The notes under the pieces: generated by a model | What the model was told of the DNA's origin: nothing | The model's database searches: none | What the model saw: only the letters and a program-made list of their open reading frames with translations | Made by a program: the position numbers and the translations under genes | Shown here: piece by piece, positions 9,801-22,725 of the stretch | How positions within the stretch are numbered: the first letter of the stretch is position 1 | Layout: the number at the start of each line of letters is the position of its first letter | NCBI GenBank assembly: GCA_943737045.1 | Contig: CALSFV010000459.1 | Span: forward strand, 1-64,000 | DNA: 64,000 bases | Origin: Parapristionchus giblindavisi | Lineage: Eukaryota; Nematoda; Chromadorea; Rhabditida; Diplogasteridae | Direction of reading: 5' to 3'

Positions 9801-12800
9801 TGTTGCCATTGGCCACCATCCAACAGATTTATGATCCGTTACCTAAACGATCGTTGCCAAAATGGTGATCCCCCAATTTTCCATGCAGTGCTCTCGTCGC
9901 TCCGCCTCTACTGATGAAATCAATTATTTTCGAAGCTCCGATATATGTTGAAAATGGTCACAAAAGTTTGTACTCTATTTCTGAACTTTGGACTTTAATC
10001 TTTGAACTTTGATCTTTGATCTTTGAACTTTGATATACAGTACAGCCCGATCTCCTTTTGTACACGAGTAACACTGCGGCGCGCAGAGGCGCTCATTTGC
10101 GCTCATCATTTATTTCTGCGGGTACTGAATACTTTTCGATTCTCAAAGTCTTAATCATGAGTTTCCGTTATGAAAAGTTATTTTAATGACTAAAGAAACT
10201 GAAACAAAATTTGTATTAATGAGAAAAAGCAATTAAAAGACAAATCGCACTGGTCCGAAAACGATGGGTAATTATTTACTGGAACGGTATACTGTAATAT
10301 CACGAATCGATCACACGATCGCCTTAAGACATTTTTCGAAATTTACAGTACCCATCATTTTCGGACTAGTGTGATTTGCCTTTTAATTGTTTTTTCTCAT
10401 TAATAGAAATTTTGTTTCAGTTTTTTTAGTCATTAAAACAACTTTTCATAACGGAAACTCATGATTAAGACTTTGAGAATCGAAAAGTATTCAGTACCCG
10501 CAGAAATAAATGATGAGCGCAAATGAGCGCCTCTGCGCGCCGCAGTGTTACTCGTGTACAAAAGGAGATCGGGCTGTACTGTATGTCAACACTTTTTCAG
10601 ACAGTTTACGATTATCGAGATTTGAAGAGTTCAAGTGTAGTTTTATTTTCTTTTATCAGAAAATTGTAACTTTTTGCCGATACTATATCAGTTATACGGT
10701 TTTTTATTATTTCTGATAATGTTAATGGTTATTTCGTACAGTAAATTAATGAAAACAACGTAAAACGCATGAAAGTATAATTTATAGTCAAAGTTGAGCC
10801 GAAAAAAAAATTGCAAAAATTTCGGCCCGGACCAGGATTCGAACCTGCGTCGGCGTTTGGGCGTTAGAATTCACCACTAAGACTGGCGATATCACTATGC
10901 CTGGCATACAGCGGGTCCAAATAAGTGTGATATTCGGATAGCCCATTCATTTATACATAACATATCAAAAATCCATGCCCTGGAAATAATGGTAACATAG
11001 TATGCCATGAAATCAAAGCAAAAAAACCTGGTCAAAATTAGGAAAATCGGATATTTCTCGAACATGGAGTTGTGAAAACTTATGAAACTTGGTATTCTTA
11101 TATATCTTTGGATCCTCTATCGAACGGTATATAACATGCCATGGAAATCACACTTTGATTTTTCGACTTTTGGTAGATCAAAAATCGATAATTTGGGTCA
11201 ATTTTTTGACTGAAGTGTATACGTCCCCTAGGGACTCCAACCATCAAATATGAGTCACCTAGAATGATTTTGAAACATTGTGCCATGCCCCCACCACAGC
11301 CCCTCCGCTGTAAGGGAGAATGCGTTTTAATTTTTGGCAAATGCCGCGCGAAAATGTTGCATAACTCGCGCACGCTCGGCAAATTCTATCGCAAAGTGAA
11401 ATCTTCCCAGCATTTCTTTTTCTTAGCACAATTCAGTTGACAAGCATTTAAAAATTCCAAACTTCCCTTGATAAATTCAATCAAATCTGGAGTAAAACAA
11501 CGCAAACAATTTGAAAGGCTGATATTCATCATTCAAAGCATAAAAAATCGAAGATCCTCATGGGCTCCCCGGGTCACCCGGGGCGCCCATTTTCACTAGG
11601 GGATTCTGCTGTACTGTATTTTTAAATATATATAGCATAAATTTCTGACTTTTTACTCTTTTTACAATATATTTGATCTTTGAAAGAACAATAACCATCA
11701 TTCCCATTTCATTTAGTTATTGAAGTAATCGATGGATGGTAGATATGAAGGGGTAATCGAACAGAATCATATCTCTGAGACACTGACTCCATGAAAAGTC
11801 ACAGAAAAAAGCTAGATAGTGCCTATACGGAGAATATGTGGGAGTGTTTCGGGGAGAAAATCTAGCGTGCGGCTATGTGGGAGAAAATCTAGCTTTTCCG
11901 GGACTACCGTAATCTCAGGTGATTTCGCTATCGCAAACTGATTTCTGACTTTTCCCCTCGTTTTTTTTACGTAAATCTAACTCGAGAGACATTACAAACA
12001 TAGTTTATTCAGATCCGTAATTAACATCAATAATTCGCAGTTAGGAAACATATGAAACAATTAAATTTTAACAATAAACATGATGTTGGAGTAACGACCA
12101 CGTCAATAAAACATGTAAGATATTAATAAATTTCATTATGGCGCGATCGGCATATAGTCTGACGAGCAACTCCACCATTGTATTATATTCCTTTGACATA
12201 TCTGAAAACAAAGGATTGAATAATTAAAAGTAATAAAGGAAAGAATGTTTTCGTTGTCTCTTAACTAAATACAAAGTTCTCGCTGTAGTGTGTGGTTGAA
12301 TGACTGCATGAATGATTTGTTTGTATTGCTTGCTCACCTGGAGACAACTCCGCGAGATAGTGATAGTTCCTCTTCATTTTCAGGCCAAAAGCTCTCCAAA
12401 GATACATCAAATTTATATAATATTACTGAGGAGTATAGCAACATCGAATCTTCATAGGCATCTAGAACAATTGTTTTAGAAAATAATTTAAATAAATCAG
12501 CGTAATACGACAAGTCCGATCGTGTCTTGGAAGTTGCATGAAAATAGGACCAGCGATCTTGATCTTGTAAGACTCGATCGGACTCATTGGAGAACCCTAA
12601 TAGCGACCCAGAAGACATAACACCCCAATCGGCTGATAAAGTTGTTTTGATTCAATATAATGTAATACCACAAGTGAAATCACTTTATACCTCGCTCTTG
12701 GAGTTGTTCAGAAGGATAACAATCTCCAATTCCTCTTCATTTGAATGTTCATCTGCATCTACTTCTTCAAAATCATCATCTTCCTCAGGATATGCGTCAC

Positions 12801-15334
12801 ATACATGGCTGAACAGTACCAAAAAAATGAAAAACAAGAGTTAAAATGAAAGAGATCGCAAAACTAATTAGAATTGGCACATAAATACAGTGATAACTTC
12901 TTGCCGGGAATGAATAGGGAGCGAGATTAGCAAGGGGGTGAAGTATACGATAGTGTACGATGAGGTCGTTGAACAAATTCACAAAAAAAGTCACGAAAAC
13001 AAGAATTAAAACCGTAAATTTAAGGCCTAAAAAATTTGGATTATAACAGTTTCCCCAACAAGATATTCCCCCAGAATAACATTTCCCCAGAGTACCTGGG
13101 ACCTACCATTTCCCCAAAATACCATTCCCCCAGAATTACATATTCCCCAAAATTACAGTATCTTTTCACATTTTCTTTTTTATAACTTTTGATCCAGGAG
13201 AGCAATCAAGTTGATCTTTCGAGTCTACGTACGCAATTTATCTGAAACATTATGAGAGTGAAGACCCCCACTAGGGCTGCACAGTAAAAAAATCGGAAGG
13301 GCTCCGACTCCGATTTCAACCTGTAGGGCAGGTCTTATAAAATTATGGTTCCTCCGCAGAGAGCTTTGCAATACATCAAATTTTTACTTCCCTTTTCTGG
13401 CTTAGTTTTTCGAGCATCAAAGATCAAAGTTCAGCAATAGAGTAAAAACTTTTGTGAACAACTCTATCATATATTCAAGCTTGGAAAATAAGATTTTATC
13501 ATATTGATTTTATCAAAAGAGGCGCATCGATGAGAGCAGTGAGCGCGTGAGAGAGAGTAAGTCTAAAAAAAAAACGTTCTCGCTGCAACCGAGTAGACCT
13601 CAGCAGAATGTTTGCTGCGGGTCTGTAAGGAATTGGAACTAAACCAAAAAGGGAAGTAGATATTTTATGTATTGCAAAGCTGACTGCGGAGGAACCATAA
13701 TTTTATAAGATCTAAAGCTTGAAATCGGAGTCGGAGCAATTCCGATTTTTTTACTGTGCAGCCCTAGTGGGGGTCTTCACTCTCATAATGTTTCAGATAA
13801 TTTGCGTACGTAGACTCGAAAGATCAACTTGATTGCTCTCCTGGATCAAAAGTTATAAAAAAGAAAATGTGAAAAGATACTGTAATTCTGGAGAAATTGT
13901 AATTCTGGGGGAATGGAATTGTGGGGAAATTGAATTTATGGGGAAACTGTAATTCTGGGGGAATCGTAATTATGGGGGAATAGCAATTCTGGGGGAATTG
14001 TATTTTGGGGGAATCGTATTTGGCCGTTACTTTGGGATTTTTGAATTTTGGGGGTTTCGCATATTTGGGGGAATTGCACAATGGGGAAAGTGTCATGTCC
14101 CAAAAATTTAATTCAACGACACGCTGCGCGTACGCAACGCGAGCGAGATCTAACGCTTTTCGGGGAGAGAATCTAGCGTCTAGCGCTTTTCGGGGAGAGA
14201 ATCTAGCGGATATGTGTATCTAGCGGCTATCTAGCTTTTTCCTGGATGTTTTTCTAGCCTAGCGGCTATCTAGCTTTAATCAAGCAGCTTTTCTGTGATT
14301 TTTTACAATCTAGCAACTATCTAGCTTTTTTCGGTGACTATTTCGGGAGTCGGTTTCCCAGAGTTATCATGGATACTATAATCTCCACAATTGAGTAGCA
14401 AAGGTTGACTGTTCCTTCATTAGAGATGTATATGTTGAAGGCTCGTTTCAAAATACTCATCATTCAATCACTAGGAGAAAATAAATTAAATAGTTTAACT
14501 TTTTTTCGAAAAAAAGAGCACGAAATTCCCCGCTATATAAATTATATAATTGAGTGATTGATGTAAATAGTATATTTACAGATAATAATTAATGTACCAT
14601 CACTATCACTTACTTAGAAGGGACTGTATAGTATATTTGTGAAGTATCAAAAGAGAAATCTTTTCGTTCTAGCGACCCTCTTGTTTATGTACGAGCCTAT
14701 ACATCCTTTATCCGCCCTATTATAGAAAATTCCTCAATCGTTTGGAATCCCTCTAGTGTTTACTTATGTAATGATATTGAGTCCCTTCAACGTGATTTCA
14801 CTAGACGTTTGTTCTATCGTTGTAATATCCCTTATGTAGATTATATTTCCCGGCTGAAATCCTTTAACCTCACCACTCTTGAGAAACGACGTTCTATTGC
14901 TGATTTGTTTTTTATATACAATTCTTTAAATAGGAATTATGAATTTGATGATTCTTTTATGTATTCTAAAATTCCTCTCTATCGTAGTCATCGCTTTTCA
15001 CATCACCCATTCCGTATAACCATACCATATAATATCCCCAGTACCAAGACAACTTGTGCAAGTAGAGTAATTCAAATCTGGAATAGTCTTCCCACTGATA
15101 TCGTTACATCTTCTCCTATTCGTTTTAAATCTTTCCTTAATTCTGTTGAGATTGATCCCCTCTTGCCCCCCACACTGCTACGTCATTTATAATTACCCAC
15201 CCCATACATCATTTCCCCATTTCCCACCCCATTTCCCTGCTGCCTTCAACCGATTCGCTGATAACGCGACGGACCTCCATCAACCTATATTTATTACATA
15301 TCTGTCCTATTGTTCATTTGTTATGATGGAAATA

Positions 15335-15366
<32 letters not shown>

Positions 15367-16604
15367 AATCTTCAAAAACACCCAACAAAAAGTCAATTTA
15401 TGTGCCAACCTAATAATATTCGACATTTCGACAATGGGGTAGAACTGATCTAATCGGGGTCGAAGCACAATGATAGCATTCTGATCAATATCAGTGGCAC
15501 TATCATACAAGAATATAATGGTACTAGGACCCCGATCAGATTACTTCTGCCCCCCCCCCCCCCCCCCCCTAATATTTGAAGAAGGAAGAGAGAGACCCTC
15601 GAAATTTTTCGTGGCTAAATTGACCGGCAAAACAATTTTCTCTAAAATAGATGCCCCTGAATACCGTAATCCCATCCTGATAATTTATTGCTTCACCAGA
15701 AAAGGCGCCAATTTTCGAATTTGTAAGATAAATATATAGAGGGTATACAAGTTTGCAGGATTTGTAACTACTAAGAACAAGGGCTTCGCTTCATCCATAT
15801 CTAATCTATTAGAGAAGAAATCGTTGATCTGACGTTCTTCATCATAATAGTTATCTTCTTTTGATTGTATCAACTCTTTATTTATAATGAAGTCATTAAT
15901 GAATAAACCTTCATTGATGAATCTTCTTCATTTCCTCCAGTGCATCCTTTCACAATCAATTCATGTTCTAAAATCAATAAATCAATCAATAAATATGGAA
16001 TATAGATATATGATATGACCATTATCAACTAATTTGAAGCATGATCCTTTACAACATGTGTGTCCCCATTGACAATTCTCCAAATCTCGTCCCATACACG
16101 TGTAACAAGCCTCAATTAGAAAACAATTATCACACTTTTCCTTCAATTTTTCTTGTACTTTATTTCCATATACTTACTAACTTCAAATGATTTTGGTTGA
16201 TATTATTCCATTTGATTTATCATTTTTAGTGTAGCAAAAAATATTATTAAAACAAGTAAAGATAAAAACACCAATTATTTTTTGTCGGGCGTTTGAAAAA
16301 AAAACAACCGTGTTTCTTTTTGTTTGAGAATATAAATAAAAAACAAACTTGTTTCCTTCCATCCTTCGTATCACTACAATTGGGTTGAAACATTTCTCCA
16401 TTTGATAAATCTTTAAAACGAAATATTTAATCAAATCATTTTTAATTTCTCTAATCCATCTACTGCCTTATATTTTCAGTTAAGGACTATAGGAATCTTT
16501 TCACTCTCACAATAATATCTGAATATGAATATAAATTAAAGAAAATGGAAGGAAAACTAACCAAATACTGTAAAAAGAACGAAAACGAAGATAAATTGTT
16601 TCAT
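6898..16604 (-). CDS. Gene Z: Ly6/uPAR-like secreted or GPI-anchored protein
   Basis: Six exons: 16562-16604, 16345-16410, 16020-16157, 15909-15967, 15834-15873 and 6898-7001. Phases match at every junction and 450 nt close exactly (149 aa). Exon 1 is a signal peptide (MKQFIFVFVLFTVF). The body is cysteine-rich: KCDNC, EACYTC, GHTCCKGSC and VKGCTGG. The last exon gives ESYFCKGNQFCNG, the C-x(n)-CN ending of Ly6 domains, followed by a hydrophobic tail ending INPFYF, as in GPI-anchor signals. Such proteins act at the cell surface; the ligand is unknown. The last intron (7002-15833, 8.8 kb) is packed with transposons. Its donor, GTCAGATC after an in-frame C, is inferred; GTCAGAT donors are also used in PFKFB and BRG1. 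An alternative donor at about 15,750 leads to gene X exon A. The first five exons are firmer than the link to the last. Confidence 0.62.
8087..8178 (+). repeat. tRNA-like segment in the left palindrome arm
   Basis: B-box GGTTCGAATCC with flanks able to form four of five T-stem pairs, and an upstream TTAGTGGTGAATTC resembling an A box. The acceptor stem does not pair, so this is a tRNA-derived sequence carried by the transposon. The inverted copy is at about 10,823-10,915. Confidence 0.45.
8628..9428. mobile_element. PIF/Harbinger-like MITE, TAA target, CAAGGGAA ends
   Basis: The element 8631-9425 (795 bp) starts CAAGGGAAGTCAGCG and ends with the complement GACTTCCCTTG. It is flanked by TAA at 8628-8630 and 9426-9428. 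A 3-bp TAA/TTA duplication is the hallmark of PIF/Harbinger. The inverted arms are over 200 bp (for example GGTCTCCAAAAAAAGAAG against its complement near 9,350). The centre (about 8,930-9,230) repeats GCGCGACTTTGCACGA-type sequence. A second copy of the family lies at 26839-27337. Confidence 0.75.
10036..10583. mobile_element. Tc1/mariner-like palindromic MITE, CAGTACAGC family
   Basis: The element 10038-10581 (544 bp) starts CAGTACAGCCCGATCTCC and ends with the complement. It is flanked by TA dinucleotides. The arms pair over about 200 bp. It interrupts the right arm of the 4.1-kb palindrome (no counterpart in the left arm near 8,477), so it inserted later. Confidence 0.75.
11619..12183. 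other. Intron or intergenic sequence with no feature
   Basis: Between the 4.1-kb palindrome and the first gene X exon I see only short repeats of GGGAGAAAATCTAGC type (about 11,850-11,900), related to those at 14,120-14,320. Confidence 0.45.
12184..12808 (-). CDS. Gene X: doubtful gene or pseudogene nested in the gene Z intron
   Basis: Three exon-like blocks with good splice ends: A 12691-12808 (acidic, ends ILLNNSKSE), B 12338-12632 (open for 98 codons, includes WSYFHATSKTRSDLSYYADL and ends SLSRGVVS) and C from 12201 downward. B to C closes quickly on a stop (RYVKGI). A to B does not work: A leaves phase 0, while B is open only if entered in phase 1. Block A fits in phase 2 after an alternative donor of gene Z at about 15,750, so A could instead be an alternative exon of Z. 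I recognise no family. It may be a decayed gene, two genes, or a mis-parsed one. Confidence 0.3.
13051..14093. mobile_element. Foldback element with TTCCCC/GGGGAA repeat ends
   Basis: Outer ends are degenerate short tandem repeats (TTCCCCCAGAAT type at 13,051-13,160; GGGGGAATTGTA type at 13,890-14,090). Then come long inverted arms 13,160-13,270 and 13,770-13,880 (for example GAGAGCAATCAAGTTGATCT on both). Inside is a second pair starting TAGGGCTGCACAG at about 13,275 and ending CTGTGCAGCCCTA at about 13,767. The flanks of this inner pair are themselves inverted, so no direct target duplication can be read. Confidence 0.65.
14110..14345. repeat. Degenerate CTAGCG/GGGGAGAGAATCTAGC repeats
   Basis: Copies of CTAGCGCTTTTCGGGGAGAG and CTAGCGGCTATCTAGC-type units, irregular in spacing. 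A related fragment lies near 11,850-11,900 on the other side of gene X, so the two may be remnants of one insertion. Confidence 0.6.
14640..15367 (+). mobile_element. 5'-truncated non-LTR retrotransposon (RT C-terminus) with (GAAA)n tail
   Basis: The translation gives the C-terminal part of a CR1/Jockey-type reverse transcriptase ORF: YVRAYTSFIRPIIENSSIVW, IESLQRDFTRRL, then TLEKRRSIADLFFIY and an ending ..PTLLRHL-stop at about 15,191. A pyrimidine-rich 3' UTR (15,192-15,320) leads to GATGGAAATAAAG and a GAAA microsatellite tail (15,336-15,367). The 5' part and catalytic core are absent, typical of incomplete reverse transcription. It lies in the large intron of gene Z. Confidence 0.85.
15368..15750. 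repeat. Palindromic remnant with poly-C tract
   Basis: An inverted pair around 15,430-15,460 and 15,510-15,545 (GATCTAATCGGGGTCGAAG against a diverged complement) is followed by a C run at about 15,550-15,569 and TACCGTAAT motifs. It looks like a decayed small foldback element. Confidence 0.4.
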
Positions 16605-17670
16605 TCTAAATGTAGAGATAATTAATAATATAGAATATATAATAAAGAATAAATAGGAATAGAAGAATATGTAGATACATTGGAGATAATATCATATAAT
16701 GGGGAAATAAGTTGAAGGTCACTGAACAATCTATATAGAAGAGTATAGAATATGACACAATCATTCATCCATCGATGTAAATAGATTTATATAAGTAGTA
16801 TTGTATTCAGACTGTATCATATTGATTGAATAGACAGATACTGTAGATATTGATGATAAAGAGGGTGAGTCTATGATTGGATATATGAATGAAGAGAATG
16901 AATGATAATGATATGTTGAAGAATCTTGTGAGAGTAATGAAGGATGGACGGAGGAAGGAGGAAGGGAGAGGGAGAGGGAGAGGGAGAGGGAGAGGGAGAG
17001 ATGTTACACTGTTCATTCTAAACTGATACTACTTTCTTTAACTAATAAGTACTATGATTGAATGGATTAGTTTGATAGAAGAGAAAATAAAAGATTTGGA
17101 AGGAGAGTACATATATGAGAATATTTATTGAATAAAGAATAATTGTTTAATGTGACGATGTAAAGGGAAGATATGGAATGAAATGGAGAGGGAGTAGTCT
17201 ATTTGTTGTGATGATACTAGTATGTAGATGGAGACGATAGAGTATAGAGAATGGAGAGAATAGAGAAGAGTGAAAAGTCTATAAGACATGTCTCTCTCTC
17301 TCTACTACTACTCTACGATCGATATTAGGACTCGTTGAAGAAGAAGAAGATATAACTCTATTGAATGAGATAAACAATTGTATTAGACTATGTCTATACT
17401 ACACAATACATTCAAAGAACACTACAATCCAATCAATCTCAATCACTAATATTCCTTTTACTCCTTAATTTCATTTATTTATATTCATTCCCTCACTTCT
17501 TACCATTTCTCTATGCATTACACGCATCTACTGCACATAGCCATTCATACTGTTATCGAAAGTGTGACCTAGCTTCTGCCATACTTGAAGTAACTGTAAA
17601 TAAAATCGTCAATCTTGTTGGCTGAAACCATTGAGCTTTTGTTGATTTTGATCTGTTGGAGAGTGAGATA
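16605..17670. other. Intergenic region upstream of PFKFB and gene Z
   Basis: This divergent spacer between gene Z and PFKFB has no supported exon. It contains a GGGAGA microsatellite at about 16,965-17,001 and a short TCTC run near 17,290. Either promoter could lie here. Confidence 0.5.
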
Positions 17671-20325
<2,655 letters not shown>

Positions 20326-20616
20326 ATCATCGTCATTATCCAATTAATTTACCATATCGATTTTACTTATAGATACAATTTTATTGTCAGAAAGTAACCA
20401 ATTGTGATATACAAAGTCAACATTTCTTATTCATGTAACAAATAACAACGATCATGCATAGATTATACTAACTTACAGTAATTTGAACACAATTATGCAT
20501 TTTCTAGATGATACGTCTACCGAATTGAGCGTGTATATTTGTCGGTTATGATAAAAAGATTAAAAGATTGAATTACAGACTATTCACAGAAGAGATGATA
20601 AGATGAAGAATCAATA

Positions 20617-22032
20617 TCATTCATTAAGAAGTAGATTTCTAATCCGTGGAGATAAATAGAATCGTGGAAGGAATGCAATTCCTGCACTACTAACTGCTTC
20701 TAATTCCATCTTACAACGACGATCTCGAAGGGAATCAATCTACGGTAATCAATTATTAATTGATCATATATACCGTAATACTAGTACCTCTCTAACTATA
20801 TCGGTCTCTTTAAGAGTTTCAGCACGTCGACGAACTTTGACGGTCTATAAGAGAGGGAATGAATATGTCTTCTATTAGAGTCTTCTATACCTTTCTATAA
20901 TCAAGATGATTAAGTGGAAGTAATTGATTAGAAGCAATAGGAAGAATATCTCTTTCACTAGGACGAAGACCCAACCATTGAATACAAGGAACTGATGCTC
21001 CATATCCTTCTGCTTTATTCTATAATCAATGACATTCAGAGATGAAAGATCAAAGATTATTCATACCTTTGAACTACCATACTTATATGTAAGAAAGATC
21101 TCAATACCATGAGGATCTGCATCAAATAGACCAAAAATAGGAATATTCAATTTATCAGTAAGATGACGTAGAAATTGACGAGTTACGAGATCAGGATAGC
21201 CTTTACCCTGAATGATAACATTGATTACTGTAGGATACGGTAGTTATGACACATACCGTAACCAGAATACTGAATGGATAAATAATATGGAATTCGTCAT
21301 CGATTAACTTCTGGAATGTAGCATCCTTCTCTACTACAAGAATGAACTTAGCTGATGATGAAGGAATACAATTGAGGAATGACTGAATGTATGAATAAAT
21401 TGATACAACTAATCAATAAAATGTGTAACCTCAGAAATAAGCAATGGTTGAATGGAACAATCAATAGGTGCATTCTCTTTATCCTTTGATGGTCGAGATA
21501 AACATAGAGAACCCATTAGTATACCTTTACTACATGAGAGCTTAAGATATATCTATTAGTGATCTATTATCATACATAATGATACAAACCAGATTAAGTG
21601 AACTTCTAGTAGTATTCAATAGACTACATATATCACTAATTGATCTAGTTAACGTCTCTTGTTTCTTATATAGATGTTTATGATCATAATACAAATCTCT
21701 GAATAGACAATAAACAATAATAACCGTAATCCTACAATAATCATACCTCATAGTACTTTTCTGATCAGATATAATCAATTGATAAATTTGTGATAAAGTC
21801 TTGATATTGATTATCATTTTCTTTAGTGTTCTTTTAGTATAATGTAATTGGTGATGGGCCTCATCCTCACATCTAAACTATTCATATTATATCATATCAT
21901 CTATCTATCATTCATATACATTCTCAATTTCAACTTATTTGCATTGGCGGTTGCCAATTCATTCACTAAATCCTCCACTATCCATTCAATAGATCGAAGT
22001 ATCGTATCCTTATCCTTATCGATTGGATCCAT
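20617..22032 (-). CDS. SPO11: Meiotic recombination protein SPO11 (TopoVI-A-like)
   Basis: SPO11 makes the programmed DNA double-strand breaks that start meiotic recombination. Nine exons: 21920-22032, 21747-21830, 21590-21698, 21430-21540, 21257-21382, 21067-21207, 20891-21019, 20788-20844, 20617-20739. They total 993 nt (330 aa) with all phases matching. The winged-helix catalytic motif RDLYYD is present (active tyrosine at about residue 70). The Toprim metal-binding parts are VVEKDATFQKL and LFDADPHGIEIFLTYKYGSS, followed by VPCIQWLGLRPSE. Both are near-canonical, so the gene looks functional. The N-terminal exon (MDPIDKDKDTILRS) was chosen because its donor phase fits exon 2; this first junction is the least certain. 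A MITE lies about 20 bp upstream of the start codon. Confidence 0.94.
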
Positions 22033-22053
22033 CTCAAGATATTTATCGCAACC

Positions 22054-22528
22054 TGGGGTGGTATTATTTTGTCAATTTCGGCACTGCCGAAATATATCAA
22101 GACTATAGCAGAAAATGATCAGCCGAATCTCGCAAAAGACACAAGTTTGAGACGAGAATGTAAAACCGACCATCGAGACAACTTATAAATCAACCACTCA
22201 TCCTATGTTGCTATATTGTTGACTATGTTCCTTCATTTCATCCTCTTTCTCTTCTTCTTCTCTTTCTCTTTTTCTCTTCCTGGTACCTAGTAATATTATT
22301 TCGCATTCTTTTCGATTCCTCTCTCATTTATCATTTCACCCGTTCTTCCCTTGTGCCGAACTTTTCTCTCACGATGTCTGAATCATTTTGCCGAATATTT
22401 CGGCATTCGGAAGGTCTCTCGTCATTTTCGGCAGACCGCTCTATCTCTCAACGTTTGCGCGAAATATATTTCGGAATGCCGCAAAAATATTTCGGCATGT
22501 GCCGAAATTGACGAACGGATACCACCCT
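22054..22528. mobile_element. MITE with TTTCGGC palindromes just upstream of SPO11
   Basis: Terminal inverted repeats of about 40 bp: GGGTGGTAT....GTCAATTTCGGCAC at the left and its complement ending ATACCACCC at the right. The interior is unusually rich in TTTCGGC/GCCGAAA palindromes and CT tracts. No target duplication could be settled. It fills most of the 690-bp gap between SPO11 and CHTF18. Confidence 0.7.
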
Positions 22529-22725
22529 GATAAAAAAAAGATACGGTATCGTCAACAGACCGAAGGACAACTAAATTCATAAATTGATATAAAAAGGGAA
22601 TGATATTTATGACAGGAATGCATATTACAATGAGATATGAAATGATAGTGAAGATATGAAAGTGAGGTATTCTTCATACATCATCAATAGTATCAATGTA
22701 ATCAAGTATTTACAGTATGATTAGA

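Larger units (their letters stand above)
7476..11618. mobile_element. 4.1-kb palindromic element, TA-flanked, with nested insertions
   Basis: The termini CAGTACTGCAGAATCCC (from 7478) and GGGATTCTGCTGTACTG (to 11616) are flanked by TA on each side, as for Tc1/mariner insertions. The arms pair from 7478 to about 8480 and from about 10,590 to 11,616, including G-C-rich GGGTGACCCGGG near each end. Both arms carry the same tRNA-like segment. Inside lie an inverted pair at about 8,480-8,630 and 9,430-10,030, a PIF/Harbinger-like MITE (8631-9425), and a smaller element of the CAGTACAGC family in the right arm (10038-10581). No transposase frame. Located in the large intron of gene Z. Confidence 0.75.

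Noticed and set aside
13272..13770. Separate hAT insertion with TAGGGCTGC ends
   Set aside because: The 8-bp flanks (ACCCCCAC and GTGGGGGT) are inverted, not direct. It cannot be separated from the surrounding palindrome, so it was described within that element.
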